Shown piece after piece: positions 43,694-53,398 of a stretch of 64,000 nt of DNA. Positions within the stretch are counted from its first letter, which is position 1, and each line of letters begins with the position of its first letter. A program made the position numbers and the translations under genes. The stretch covers positions 124,001 through 188,000 of the forward strand of contig NZ_BMMZ01000001.1 in NCBI RefSeq assembly GCF_014646195.1, written 5' to 3'. The notes under the pieces were generated by a model that saw only the letters and a list, made by a program, of their open reading frames with translations, ran no database searches and was not told where the DNA came from. Origin of the DNA: Microlunatus endophyticus. GTDB lineage: Bacteria > Actinomycetota > Actinomycetes > Propionibacteriales > Propionibacteriaceae.

Positions 43694-44653
43694 TCAGGCC
43701 AGGCGGATGCGGGGGTCGAGCAGCCCGTACAAGATGTCGACGATCACGTTCGCGACCACGACGAAGGTGCCGCCGAGCAGCACCACACCGATGATCACAG
43801 GTCGATCCTGTGCGGTCACGGCCGTGATCGCCAGCGCGCCGACGCCCTGCAGGTTGAAGACCTGCTCGGTGATGATCGCACCGCCGAGCAGCATCGCGAC
43901 ATCGGAGCCGAGCTGGGTGATGATCGCGGTCAGGGTCGATCGGAGCCCGTGCTTGTAGACGACCCGTCGCTCGGAGATTCCCTTGGCCCGGGCCGTACGG
44001 ATGTAGTCCTCGCCGAGCACGTCGAGCAACTGCCCGCGGGTCAGCCGGGCATAGATCGCCGCATTGACCAGCGCCAGCGTGAACCAGGGCAGAACCAGGT
44101 GCCGGGCCCACTGGCCGATCCCTTCCGAGAGCGGGGCATAGCCGCCGGCGGGGAACAGCGTGAAGTTGGCCTGGCGGGGCAGGAAGTACAGCACGAAGAG
44201 CATCAGCATCCCGAGCACGAAGCTCGGAAAGCTCAACCCGACCAGGGTGAAGCCCTGTCCCAGCCGGTCGCGGGCCGAGCCCGGCGACCTGGCCGATGCG
44301 ACTCCGACCGGGATTCCGATCAAGAGCCAGACGACGACGCCGCCCAGAACCAGCGAGGCGGTCGCCGGGATCCGCTCGCCGATCAGCGTCAGGACCGACT
44401 CCTGGCTGTGGTAGGAGAAGCCGAGATTGCCGTGCAGGGCGTTGTCGATGAATCGCAGGTACTGCACGTAGATCGGGTCGTCCAGCCCCAGCGAGTGCCG
44501 GATCTGGGCCAGCAGTTGGGCGGAGGCCTCGTCGCCGCCCAGAGCCCGTGCCGGGTCGCCGGGAGCGATGAAGAACAGACCGAAGACGAAGATGCTCAGG
44601 GCGATCAGCACAACCGCGCCGAACACCAGCCGGGTGACCACAAGTCTGATCAT
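43694..44653 (-). CDS. ABC transporter permease, DppB type (amidase cluster)
   Basis: A 319-residue permease beginning MIRLVVTRLVFGAVVLIALS, with APGDPARALGG after the first span, the loop DYIRTARAKGISERRVVYKH and the ending VDILYGLLDPRIRLA. It overlaps the DppC-type gene by 4 nt (ATGA). Confidence 0.95.
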   Translation of the reverse strand: MIRLVVTRLVFGAVVLIALSIFVFGLFFIAPGDPARALGGDEASAQLLAQIRHSLGLDDPIYVQYLRFIDNALHGNLGFSYHSQESVLTLIGERIPATASLVLGGVVVWLLIGIPVGVASARSPGSARDRLGQGFTLVGLSFPSFVLGMLMLFVLYFLPRQANFTLFPAGGYAPLSEGIGQWARHLVLPWFTLALVNAAIYARLTRGQLLDVLGEDYIRTARAKGISERRVVYKHGLRSTLTAIITQLGSDVAMLLGGAIITEQVFNLQGVGALAITAVTAQDRPVIIGVVLLGGTFVVVANVIVDILYGLLDPRIRLA

Positions 44654-45645
44654 GCTGCCGCCTTCCTGGCCGATCGGGAGGAGCGTCGGCGGGTCAGCCG
44701 GACGAATCCGACCCGGCGGGCCTTGGGATCCAGAGCGTCCCGCAGTCCGTCGCCGAGGATGTTGAAGGCCAGGGTGGTGAGCAGCAGGATCCCGCCGGGG
44801 AAGATGACCATCCACCACGCGACCATGTAGAGCGATCCGTTGAGCGCCTCGGACAGCATCCCGCCCCAGCTGGCCGCCGGCGGGACGATGCCCAGCCCGA
44901 GGAAGGACAGTGTTGCCTCGAAGACGATCGACGACGGGATCATCATCGTCGTGTAGACGACGATCGGCACGGTCAGGTTGGGCAGCACGTCCCGGACGAT
45001 GATCGACACCGGGCCCGAGCCCAGGGACCGGGCCGCCTCGACGAATTCCCTTTGTCGCAGAGAAAGCACCTGACTGCGGACCACCCGGCCGATATGGGTC
45101 CAGCTGAAGAAGATGATCACGCAGATGCTCAGCGTCAGGCTGGGGCCGCGGACCGACACCAGGGCCAGCGCACACAACAGGAACGGCACGCTCATCACCA
45201 GGTCGATCACCCGGCTCAGCAACAGGTCGGCCCAGCCGCCGAAGTAGCCGGCGATGGTGCCGATGGTGACGCCGATGGCGGCAGCGACCAGCGATGCGAC
45301 GACGCCGACCAGCAGCGACACCCGGGCTCCATACGCCAGCCGGACCAGGACGTCGCGGCCGAGTGAGTCGGTGCCGAGCAGGAAGGTGTGTCCCGGGCCC
45401 CTCGGGATCCCGGCCGAGGTCAGGCCGGTGTCGCGGAACTGCTGGGCCATGCCGTGGCCGGTGGCCGCGGCGACCAGCGGCGCGCAGAGCGCGAAGATGA
45501 TCAACAGCAGGACGAAGCCGAAGGCACCGAGCGCTGCGCGGTCGCGCAGCAGCCGGCGGATCGTCAGCTCTCCCGAACCGCGTTGTTTGACCCGTCGGGT
45601 GCCGATCTCGGCCTCGGCCGGGTCGACGGCAAGAGCGTCCGACAT
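44650..45645 (-). CDS. ABC transporter permease, DppC type (amidase cluster)
   Basis: A 331-residue permease with a cytosolic N-terminus, first span at about 37-57 (LGAFGFVLLLIIFALCAPLV), LLGTDSLGRDVLVRLAYGAR, the loop EFVEAARSLGSGP and the ending LGDGLRDALDPK. Its ATG shares one nucleotide with the upstream ATPase stop (TGATG). Confidence 0.95.
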   Translation of the reverse strand: MSDALAVDPAEAEIGTRRVKQRGSGELTIRRLLRDRAALGAFGFVLLLIIFALCAPLVAAATGHGMAQQFRDTGLTSAGIPRGPGHTFLLGTDSLGRDVLVRLAYGARVSLLVGVVASLVAAAIGVTIGTIAGYFGGWADLLLSRVIDLVMSVPFLLCALALVSVRGPSLTLSICVIIFFSWTHIGRVVRSQVLSLRQREFVEAARSLGSGPVSIIVRDVLPNLTVPIVVYTTMMIPSSIVFEATLSFLGLGIVPPAASWGGMLSEALNGSLYMVAWWMVIFPGGILLLTTLAFNILGDGLRDALDPKARRVGFVRLTRRRSSRSARKAAA

Positions 45646-47528
45646 CAGGCCACCTCCTGTACGCCGTCGGGCCGGGCCGGTGCACTCAGTGACTCCACCA
45701 GGGTGCGGGGCTGGCCCGAGATCGGATACGGCCGCGACATCGATGCGCTGAGCAGGGTCCGGGTGAATTCCTGCTGCGGCGCGTCGTAGATAGAGTCCGC
45801 GTCGGCGAGCTCGATGATCATGCCGCCGTCCATCACCGCGATCCGGTCGCAGATGTGCCGGACCACGGCCAGATCGTGGGAGATGAACAGGTAGGTGAGG
45901 CCGAACTCCTGCTGCAGCGATTTGAGCAGGTTGAGGATCTGCGCCTGGATCGAGACATCCAGGGCCGACACCGGTTCGTCGCAGATGATCAATTCCGGTT
46001 GCAGTGCCAGGGCCCGGGCGATGCCGATCCGCTGCCGCTGGCCGCCGGAGAATTCCGAGGGGAACCGGTTGTAGTGCTCCGGATTGAGCCCGACGAGTTC
46101 CATCAGGGACTGCACCCGGCTCCGGCGCTGGGCGCCGCTCAGCCGCTCGTGGATCCGGTACGGGTCGCCGATGATCGACCCGACCCGGCGGCGGGGATTG
46201 AGCGAGCCGAAGGGGTCCTGGAAGACCAGCTGTACCTCCCTGCGCATCCGCCGCCACGCCGCACGGTTGATGTATTGCAGATCGGCACCCGCAACCGTGA
46301 CGACGCCCTCGGTGACCGGGGCCAGCCCGGCGATCACCCGAGCAAGGGTGGTCTTGCCGCAGCCGCTCTCGCCGACCAGACCGAGGGTCTCACCACGGTG
46401 GATCTCCAGGTCGATGCCTTTCAGTACCGGCACCGACTTCCGCCGCCCCAGAGGTCCTGTCCGATAGGTCAGACGGACGTCCTGCACCGAGGCTGCCAGC
46501 ACGTTTGCCGCCCGATGCCGGGAGATCTTGCGGGCGGCGACGGTCGCCGGCCGGCGCTCGGTGGCCGGCGCCTTGTGCTCCAGCCAGCAGGCGGACCGGC
46601 CGCCGTCGGCGTAGACCCGGACCGGCGGCGGCAGGCGTCGACAATCGTCGACCGCGGACTCGCAGCGTTCGAGGAACGGGCATAGTGCCGCCGGCTGCAA
46701 CAGGCTCGGGGGCCGTCCGGGGATTGGCACCAGCTCCTCGCCCGGGGTGTAGTTGGCCGGCGAGGACAGGAGCAGTCCGGCGGTGTACGGGTGGGCCGGC
46801 CGTCCGAAGATCTCCGCGCGGGCGCCGATCTCCATCCGGTTGCCGGCATACATCACCATCACGTCACTGGCGATCGTGGACAGCAGGCCGAGATCGTGGG
46901 TGATCATGACGATGGTCGCGCCGGACTCCTGCTGGACCTCCTGCAGCAGTTCGATGATCTGGGCCTGGACGGTGACGTCGAGTGCCGTCGTCGGCTCGTC
47001 GGCGATGATCAACGGCGGGTTGAGGGCCAGCGCCATCGCGATCATGACCCGCTGCCGCATGCCGCCGGAGAACTGGTGCGGGTAGCTGGAGAAGCGTGTC
47101 CCGGCATCGGAAATGCCGACCTTGGCCAGCAACTCGATCGTCCGGGCCTTCGCGGCGGCCGGGCTGACCCGCTCGTGGGCATGGATCAGCTCGGTGATCT
47201 GGGATCCGATCGTGTAGTAGGGATGCAGCGAGCTCAGCGGGTCCTGGAAGATCATCCCGATCCGCCGGCCGCGCATCGACTGCAGTTCCTCGGGGCGCAT
47301 CGTCAGCAGGTCGACCCCGTCGAAGCGGGCGCTGCCGGTGATCTCCGCGAAGGGCATCAGCCCGCTGATCGCCTGGGTCAACACGCTCTTGCCGGAGCCG
47401 GACTCGCCGACGATCCCGAAGATCGTCCCGGCCTCGACCGAGAACGACACCTCCTGCACGGCGTGCACGTTGCCGTCCTCGGTCGGGATCCGGACCGACA
47501 GCTGCTCGACCTCGAGGACGCTGGTCAC
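45645..47528 (-). CDS. Fused double ATP-binding protein (DppD-DppF in one chain)
   Basis: A 627-residue protein with two complete ABC ATPase domains. The first has GESGSGKS, FSGGMRQR and LIIADEPTTALD; the second has GESGCGKT, FSGGQRQR and LIICDEPVSALD. A DppD-type C-terminal extension with Cys (CPFLERCESAVDDC) forms the junction. The two halves match the separate DppD- and DppF-type genes at 14851-16940, so this cluster fused them. The GTG start overlaps the binding-protein stop. Confidence 0.94.
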   Translation of the reverse strand: MTSVLEVEQLSVRIPTEDGNVHAVQEVSFSVEAGTIFGIVGESGSGKSVLTQAISGLMPFAEITGSARFDGVDLLTMRPEELQSMRGRRIGMIFQDPLSSLHPYYTIGSQITELIHAHERVSPAAAKARTIELLAKVGISDAGTRFSSYPHQFSGGMRQRVMIAMALALNPPLIIADEPTTALDVTVQAQIIELLQEVQQESGATIVMITHDLGLLSTIASDVMVMYAGNRMEIGARAEIFGRPAHPYTAGLLLSSPANYTPGEELVPIPGRPPSLLQPAALCPFLERCESAVDDCRRLPPPVRVYADGGRSACWLEHKAPATERRPATVAARKISRHRAANVLAASVQDVRLTYRTGPLGRRKSVPVLKGIDLEIHRGETLGLVGESGCGKTTLARVIAGLAPVTEGVVTVAGADLQYINRAAWRRMRREVQLVFQDPFGSLNPRRRVGSIIGDPYRIHERLSGAQRRSRVQSLMELVGLNPEHYNRFPSEFSGGQRQRIGIARALALQPELIICDEPVSALDVSIQAQILNLLKSLQQEFGLTYLFISHDLAVVRHICDRIAVMDGGMIIELADADSIYDAPQQEFTRTLLSASMSRPYPISGQPRTLVESLSAPARPDGVQEVA

Positions 47529-49294
47529 GACTTCAGCCAGAGGTTGGTCCAGTCGGCCTGCGAGCCGATCGGGTAGATCTGATAGTTCTGCACCCGCTTG
47601 GAGTAGTAGAGCACCGACTTGCGAGCGTAGGTCGGGATGATCGGCGGATCGGCCATCACCTTGTCGTCGACCTGCTGCCACAGCTCGGCACTCTTGGCCG
47701 AGTCCGTGGTCGCCTCGGCCTGTTCGGCCAGCTTGTCGGCAGCCGGATTGTCGTAGTCGGCCAGGTTGTAGGTCTGTGGGGTGCCGTTGTAGGTATACAG
47801 CGTCCCGAACACCGCTCGCGCCGCGCCGCCGACCCAGTCGGCCTGCCAGCCGATCATGCCGAGATCCCAGTTGCCGGCGGCGGCACCTTTCTTGTCGGTA
47901 ATGATCTTGGTCGCATCCACCGGGTTCTCGGGCATCAGCTTGAGAGTGACACCGGCCTTCCCGAAGGACGCCTGCAGGATCTGCACCAGAGCCGGGTTGG
48001 GGTCGGCCGTGCTGTATGGCAGCTTGAGCGTCAGCCCGTTGGGATAACCGGCCGCGGCCAGCAGTTGCTTGGCCTTGGCCGGATCGCCGGCATCGCCGGG
48101 CGACGGGTACGGCGAGAAGTTGTGGTAGCCGTTGATGCCCGGGCCGAGGATGCCGTGCTGGGGCGACGAGGTCAGCGGGCCGCCGAGCTGCTGGACCAGG
48201 GCCTTCTTGTCCACCGCGTATTCGAGCGCCTGCCGGACCTTGAGCTTCTTCAGTGCGCCACCGTTGTTGTCGGACAGCGTGTTGAACCAGATGAACGAGG
48301 TGGCACCGGTGTCGAAGGTCACCAGATGATCATCTTTGGCTGCGCTGAGCTGCTGCAGTGTCGCGGCCGGCATGGTGATGTCGTAGGTCAGGTCCCCGTC
48401 ACCGGACTGCAACTGCTGCATCGCGGCCTGGGGTGTGACGCCCTGTTCGATGTGGATCTTGTCGACGTAGGCCTTCCGGAGCGGATCGGTGCTGGCCTTC
48501 CAGGCCTTGTTGCGGACCAGGGTGAGTTGCTGGTTGGGGGAGTAGCTGCCGACGGTATACGGGCCGCTGGCCACGAAATTTCGCTTGTAGTCAAGGGAAT
48601 CCGGGAGATACTGCAGTGCTTCCTCGGGCTGCGGGGCCATCGCCGGCAGGGTGACCATGTAGTTGAAGTCGCCGGCCGGCTTGACCAGATGCACAACGAC
48701 CGTCTTCGGGTCGGAGGTGTCGATACCGGAAATGGTGTGGGTGTCCAGGTACTTCTTGATCGCCGGCGCCGTCGGGTCGATCTTGGCGAAGGCCGCGCAG
48801 AAGTCGGCCATGCCCTTGATCAAGTCGAGGACGTAGCCGAGGCGGGGCGAGGCCATGTACGGATTGCACATCAGCGCCACGCCGCGGGCGAAGTCCGCTG
48901 AGTTGATCTGTCGGGCGCCGCTGGGGGCATCCCAGTCGGCGCCGTCGCGGATCGTGTAGGTGTAGGTCAACCCGTTGTCGGTCGGCTCGGGCACGGCGGT
49001 GGCCAGGTCCGGCCGCAGCTTGTTCCGGGTGGCCAGGTCCATCGACGACTGGTAGCCGAGCAGCGAGCGGGTCACTGCGTGCTGGACGTTGTTGCCGGCG
49101 ATCGAGCCGCCCTGGGTCGGATCGATGTGATCGACATCGGCGGTCGCCAGGATCTGCAGCGTTCCGCCCTTCGTCGGGGTCCCGGCATTCGCGGAGGTGG
49201 TGGACGTACCGTTCTGGGAACAAGCCGCCAGGACGAGCGTGAGGGAGGCCAGGCCCACGACGAGCGTGGTCCGGGCCGAGCGGGTCGAGGGCAT
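47525..49294 (-). CDS. ABC transporter substrate-binding lipoprotein, family 5 (amidase cluster)
   Basis: A 589-residue binding protein. ATG 49294 has GGAG 8-11 nt upstream and gives a lipoprotein signal with lipobox LAAC (Cys25). The mature part shows TKGGTLQILATADVDHIDPT at its start and KVRQALEYAVDKKALV later, both family-5 traits. It is the first gene of the minus-strand operon binding protein, fused ATPase, DppC, DppB, amidase. Substrate unknown. Confidence 0.94.
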   Translation of the reverse strand: MPSTRSARTTLVVGLASLTLVLAACSQNGTSTTSANAGTPTKGGTLQILATADVDHIDPTQGGSIAGNNVQHAVTRSLLGYQSSMDLATRNKLRPDLATAVPEPTDNGLTYTYTIRDGADWDAPSGARQINSADFARGVALMCNPYMASPRLGYVLDLIKGMADFCAAFAKIDPTAPAIKKYLDTHTISGIDTSDPKTVVVHLVKPAGDFNYMVTLPAMAPQPEEALQYLPDSLDYKRNFVASGPYTVGSYSPNQQLTLVRNKAWKASTDPLRKAYVDKIHIEQGVTPQAAMQQLQSGDGDLTYDITMPAATLQQLSAAKDDHLVTFDTGATSFIWFNTLSDNNGGALKKLKVRQALEYAVDKKALVQQLGGPLTSSPQHGILGPGINGYHNFSPYPSPGDAGDPAKAKQLLAAAGYPNGLTLKLPYSTADPNPALVQILQASFGKAGVTLKLMPENPVDATKIITDKKGAAAGNWDLGMIGWQADWVGGAARAVFGTLYTYNGTPQTYNLADYDNPAADKLAEQAEATTDSAKSAELWQQVDDKVMADPPIIPTYARKSVLYYSKRVQNYQIYPIGSQADWTNLWLKS

Positions 49295-49368
49295 TGGGGT
49301 ACTCCGGAGGCAGGCGACTGGTGGGTTCGATCCGTTACAGATGGTGTGGATCAACCCGCTTAGGTTAT

Positions 49369-49437
49369 TCGTGTTTCAGCCTCTGCAGACTGTGTGAGAC
49401 GATCCTTTAATCGGTCGGTAAAGCGACTGAAACACGA
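49369..49437. promoter_or_regulatory. Distant 11-bp inverted repeat upstream of the amide/peptide importer
   Basis: TCGTGTTTCAG (49369-49379) and CTGAAACACGA (49427-49437) are perfect inverted copies 47 bp apart in the 178-bp gap between the divergent binding-protein and VOC genes. They could be two half-sites bound by one regulator, possibly with looping. TAACCT on the minus strand next to the first arm is a candidate -10. Confidence 0.5.
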
Positions 49438-49458
49438 GACCTCGGGGCCGGCCGGCCG

Positions 49459-49464
49459 TAGGCT
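49459..49464 (+). promoter_or_regulatory. -10 element TAGGCT for the VOC gene (leaderless)
   Basis: TAGGCT is followed by 8 nt (GTGACGCC) and the ATG at 49473. Confidence 0.5.
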
Positions 49465-49472
49465 GTGACGCC

Positions 49473-50150
49473 ATGAGCACCGACGATGCTGCTGCGTACA
49501 AGGACGTCGTGATCGACGCCGTCGACGGCACCCGGGCGGCCGGTTTCTGGTCCGCAGCGATCGGGCTGCAGGCGTCGTCGACCAGCCCCGGCGGCGACTT
49601 CGTGTTGCGCGGGTCCCGGCCGGAGCAGACGGTCTGGATCAATCAGGTGCCGGAACCGCGTACGGTCAAACAACGGGTGCACCTCGACCTGCACACCTCG
49701 GGTGTGGAGGAGTTGATCACGCTCGGTGCGAGCGTCGACACCGAGTTCGCCGGCTGGACGATCATGCGGGATCCGGAGGGCGGCGAATTCTGCGCCTTCG
49801 ATCGCGAACCGGAGCGACTCGGCGATTATCGGATGTACGAACTGGTGGTCGACGCCGCGGATCCGGAACGGATCTGCCGCTGGTGGGCCGCTCGATTCGA
49901 TCTTGAAGCCCGCCACGACGATCATGGTCCGTGGTGGTGGCTGGAGGGTGGGTCGCTGCCCTGGCCGATGGTCTTCAATCCGGTGCCCGAGCCCAAGACG
50001 GTCAAGAACCGGGTGCACTGGGATGTCTGGGGCCTGACGTCGGACTACCTGGCCGCCGGAGCGAGTCTGCTGCGCGGTCGCGACGACGAGATCGACTGGG
50101 ATGTGCTCGCCGACGTCGAAGGTAACGAATTCTGTGTGTTCTCGCGGTAG
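49473..50150 (+). CDS. VOC/glyoxalase-like two-domain protein
   Basis: A 225-residue protein with two tandem halves of similar design. Each has a VxxRVHxDxx strand (QRVHLDLHT; NRVHWDVWG) and a final GGEFCAF or GNEFCVF strand, as in the glyoxalase-like domain of the VOC superfamily. The metal-ligand pattern is incomplete, so catalytic activity is uncertain. The fold fits small-molecule binding or resistance proteins. Confidence 0.87.
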   Translation: MSTDDAAAYKDVVIDAVDGTRAAGFWSAAIGLQASSTSPGGDFVLRGSRPEQTVWINQVPEPRTVKQRVHLDLHTSGVEELITLGASVDTEFAGWTIMRDPEGGEFCAFDREPERLGDYRMYELVVDAADPERICRWWAARFDLEARHDDHGPWWWLEGGSLPWPMVFNPVPEPKTVKNRVHWDVWGLTSDYLAAGASLLRGRDDEIDWDVLADVEGNEFCVFSR

Positions 50151-50181
50151 CGTTGGGCTATAGATCGGAGGACAGCAGCAG

Positions 50182-50712
50182 ATGTCACTATCCAATCCCG
50201 GCGGTTTCGCCCGCCCCGGCGGTCCCGGCACAAGTTCGCTCTTCGAGTTGCAGTTCCCGCAATCGGTCGGGCTCTACAACAGTTATGAGGATGCGCAGAA
50301 GGCTGTCGACTACCTCGCCGACAACAAGTTCGAGGTGCAGAATCTGGCCATCGTCGGTACCGACCTGAAGCAGGTCGAGCGGGTGCTGGGCCGGCGCAAC
50401 TGGGGGACCGTGATCGGACAGGGCGTCCAGTCCGGCCTGACGACCGGCGTCGTGGTCGGCTTCGTGATGTTGCTCTTCGCACCGGTGCACAACTTCGTGG
50501 CGTTGATCTTGGTGGCGCTCGGCATCGGCATCGTCCTCGGCGTCGGGTTCCAGGCCCTGGGCTATGCGATGAGCCGCGGCCGGCGTGACTTCACCTCGAT
50601 CACCCAGGTGGTGGCCACCAAGTACGAGGTGCTCTGCGAGCACAAGGTGGCGGCCAAGGCGCGCGAGATGCTGCAGCAGATGCCCGGCGCCCGCGCGGCC
50701 TACTTCCAGTAG
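50182..50712 (+). CDS. General stress protein 17M-like membrane protein
   Basis: A 176-residue protein. The region around residues 28-70 (VGLYNSYEDAQKAVDYLADN; VQNLAIVGTDL) is the YflT/general-stress 17M fold. Two hydrophobic segments follow (TGVVVGFVMLLFAPV; ALILVALGIGIVLGVGF), and a short cytoplasmic tail ends in MPGARAAYF. GGAGGA precedes the ATG. The place next to corA recalls Rv1234. Confidence 0.87.
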   Translation: MSLSNPGGFARPGGPGTSSLFELQFPQSVGLYNSYEDAQKAVDYLADNKFEVQNLAIVGTDLKQVERVLGRRNWGTVIGQGVQSGLTTGVVVGFVMLLFAPVHNFVALILVALGIGIVLGVGFQALGYAMSRGRRDFTSITQVVATKYEVLCEHKVAAKAREMLQQMPGARAAYFQ

Positions 50713-50713
50713 G

Positions 50714-51847
50714 TCACAACCAGCCGTTCTTCTTGAAGCCGATCCAGACGCCGACCATCACCGCCAGGATCAGCCCGACGAAGATCCAGAAGTGGTACGC
50801 CCCGGTCGCCCACGGCAGCGGGCTGAAGTTCATCCCGTAGATCCCGGCCAGCGCGGTCGGCGCGGCGATCATGGCCGCCCAGGCGGCCAGCTTGCGCATG
50901 TCCTGGTTGTCGCTGACCGACAGCCGAGCCAGGCCGGCCTGCATGATCGAGGTCAGCACCTCGTCGTAGGACGACACGGCCTCCGCGGCGGCGACGTGAT
51001 GGTCGTGGAGCTCCCTGAAATAGGCCCGGGCGTCCGGCGGGATCATCGGGTAGCTCCGTGTCGCCAGTCGCTCCAATGGTGCCGCCAGGGGTACAACCGA
51101 TCGTTTGAACTCGATCAGTTCGCGCTTGAGCTGGTAGACGTTGCTGATCTTGCGCTCGCCGTCCTCGGCAAAGACCATCGCCTCGACCTCGTCGACGTCG
51201 GTCTCGAACTCGCCGACCACGTCCAGGTAGTCGTCGATGATCATGTCGGCGATCGAGTAGAGCACCGTCCAGGGGCCTTCGGCCAGGCGCTCGGGATCCT
51301 GCTCGAGGGTGCGCCGGATGTTGCCCAGCGGGGCATGCTCGCCCTTGCGCACGGTGATCACGAAGTGTTCGTTGAGGAAGATCATGATCTGGCCGGTGGA
51401 GACGATCTCGGCGGTGTCGGTCAGGCGCTTGTGCTCGACATAGGCGACGGTGGAGATCACCACGAACATGTCGTCGCCGAAAAGCTCCATCTTGGACCGG
51501 GTATGACCCTCGACCGCATCCTCGATGGCCAGCGGGTGCAGGTCGAACTGCTGCGGTAAGGCGTGCAGGTCGGCATCGGTGGGATCCTTCAGACCGAGCC
51601 AGACGAAGCCCTGTTTGTCCGCCACGGCGCGCCGGGCAGCCGTCGCCACATCGGGGGCGCTCTGCCGGACACCGTCGACGTACCAACCCCAGTCGACGAC
51701 CGAGTTGGGCGCGGGGTCGGCAGCGGCGGGCGCGGTCCGGGGACGACGACGCCCCAGGACGCTCAGCGATTCGAAGTAGCGATCACGCGCCCGCTGGGCC
51801 GGATCCTCCGGCGACGGTCGGGCGGGAAGATGCGGCCTCGGGCTCAT
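50714..51847 (-). CDS. corA: CorA family magnesium/cobalt transporter
   Basis: A 377-residue CorA protein. The signature YGMNF sits at the end of the first of two C-terminal membrane spans, giving the GMN selectivity filter; the second span is HFWIFVGLILAVMVGVW. The N-terminal domain is complete (GFVWLGLKDPTDADL; HPLAIEDAVEGHTRSKMELF). GAAGGAG precedes the ATG. It is 7 nt after pepP and probably in its operon. Confidence 0.95.
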   Translation of the reverse strand: MSPRPHLPARPSPEDPAQRARDRYFESLSVLGRRRPRTAPAAADPAPNSVVDWGWYVDGVRQSAPDVATAARRAVADKQGFVWLGLKDPTDADLHALPQQFDLHPLAIEDAVEGHTRSKMELFGDDMFVVISTVAYVEHKRLTDTAEIVSTGQIMIFLNEHFVITVRKGEHAPLGNIRRTLEQDPERLAEGPWTVLYSIADMIIDDYLDVVGEFETDVDEVEAMVFAEDGERKISNVYQLKRELIEFKRSVVPLAAPLERLATRSYPMIPPDARAYFRELHDHHVAAAEAVSSYDEVLTSIMQAGLARLSVSDNQDMRKLAAWAAMIAAPTALAGIYGMNFSPLPWATGAYHFWIFVGLILAVMVGVWIGFKKNGWL

Positions 51848-51854
51848 CGGCGGA

Positions 51855-53333
51855 TCACTCCTTCAGAAGCGTTGCCATCCAGGCTTCGACGTCGTCGGCA
51901 CTTCGCGGAAGTGCTGCCGACAGGTTCTCGTTGCCGTCCTCGGTGATCAGGATGTCGTCCTCGATCCGTACCCCGATACCCCGCAACTCCTCGGGCACCA
52001 GCAGGTCGTCGGCCTTGAAGTAGATACCCGGTTCGACGGTGACCACCATGCCGGGCGCCAGCGTTCCCTCGCGGTAGTTCTCCCGGCGCGCCTGCGCGCA
52101 GTCGTGCACATCCAGCCCCAGGTGGTGGGAGGTGCCGTGCACCATCCAGCGCCGGTGCTGGCCGCCGTCCTCCGACAGCGACTCCTCGGCGCTGACCGGC
52201 AGGATGCCCCATTCCTCCAGGTATCCGGCGATCACCCCGATCGCGGCCTTGTGCACCTCGGAATAGGTGGTGCCGGCCTTGGCGGCGGCGATGCCGGCCT
52301 CCTGTGCGGCCAGCACGGCCTCGTACACCTTGCGCTGGGCATCGGTGAAGGTGCCGTTGATCGGCAGCGTCCGGGTGACGTCGGCGGTGTAGAGCGTGTC
52401 GATCTCGACCCCTGCGTCGATCAGGATCAGCTCACCCTCGCGCAGGTCGCCGTCGTTACGGATCCAGTGCAGGGTGTTGGCGTGGTCGCCGGCGGCGGCG
52501 ATCGAGTCGTAGCCGACCGCATTGCCGGTGTGCCGGGCGTGCAGGCCGAAGATGCCCTCGACCCAGCGCTCACCGCGCCCGCGGCGTACGGCTTCGGGGA
52601 ACTGCTTGACGACCTCGGCGAAGGCCTCAGCGGTCCGGGCGCAGGCCTCGCGCAACTGGCCCTGCTCGAATTCGTCCTTGACCAGCCGAAGCTCCGACAG
52701 CAGGACCTCCAGCTCCTGGTCGGCCTCGGCCGCCTGCTCGGCGTCCAGACCGTGTTCGGCGCGGATCGCATCGATCAGCTCCGCCAGGCCCGGATCGGCG
52801 GCGCGGAGCAGCCGGATCGCGGTCTGGTCGGCGTTCTTGCGCAGGGCGTCCTCGAGTTCCTCGATCGGTACGCAGCGCAGCGCCGACCGGGCCGCCATCT
52901 CCTCCAGCGTCTCGCGCTTGCCGACCCACATCTCGCCGTAGCGGGCGTTGGCGTAGAACTCCTCGGAGTCCCGGGGTGCCCGCGGCTTGAAGTAGAGGGT
53001 GGCGTCGTGCCCGCTGTCGGTCGGCTCAAGCACCAGGACGGCGTCGGGCTCCTTGTCGGTGCCGAGCCCGGTCAGGTGGGCGAAGGCCGAATGCGGGCGG
53101 AACCGGTAGTCGGTGTCGTTGGAGCGCACCACGAGCCCACCGGCGGGGATGACGATCCGCTCACCCGGGTAGGCGGCGCCGACCTTCTCGCGGCGCGCGG
53201 GAGCGTAAACGGTCGCGGGCAACGGGTCGGGCAGGTCACTTGATCCGGGCGCCCAATCGGTACCGATGAATGCCCGGAACGCCTCGGAGAACGGCGTCTG
53301 CCGATTGGGAAGGGCTGCCTGCTTCTCGCTCAT
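51855..53333 (-). CDS. pepP: Xaa-Pro aminopeptidase (aminopeptidase P, M24B)
   Basis: A 492-residue dimetal peptidase that removes the residue before proline at peptide N-termini. The N-terminal creatinase-like domain is followed by the pita-bread domain with metal ligands in LILIDAGVEIDTLYTADVTR (two Asp), HGTSHHLGLDVHD (His), TVEPGIYF (Glu) and GIGVRIEDDI (Glu). I chose ATG 53333 (MSEKQAALPN); the upstream frame shows no family likeness. Confidence 0.95.
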   Translation of the reverse strand: MSEKQAALPNRQTPFSEAFRAFIGTDWAPGSSDLPDPLPATVYAPARREKVGAAYPGERIVIPAGGLVVRSNDTDYRFRPHSAFAHLTGLGTDKEPDAVLVLEPTDSGHDATLYFKPRAPRDSEEFYANARYGEMWVGKRETLEEMAARSALRCVPIEELEDALRKNADQTAIRLLRAADPGLAELIDAIRAEHGLDAEQAAEADQELEVLLSELRLVKDEFEQGQLREACARTAEAFAEVVKQFPEAVRRGRGERWVEGIFGLHARHTGNAVGYDSIAAAGDHANTLHWIRNDGDLREGELILIDAGVEIDTLYTADVTRTLPINGTFTDAQRKVYEAVLAAQEAGIAAAKAGTTYSEVHKAAIGVIAGYLEEWGILPVSAEESLSEDGGQHRRWMVHGTSHHLGLDVHDCAQARRENYREGTLAPGMVVTVEPGIYFKADDLLVPEELRGIGVRIEDDILITEDGNENLSAALPRSADDVEAWMATLLKE

Positions 53334-53398
53334 GGTGGCATTGTTGCACCGTGCCGAAGCGAACAGGGTGCGGCTTCGCGCGCTCTGGACGTCGGCCT

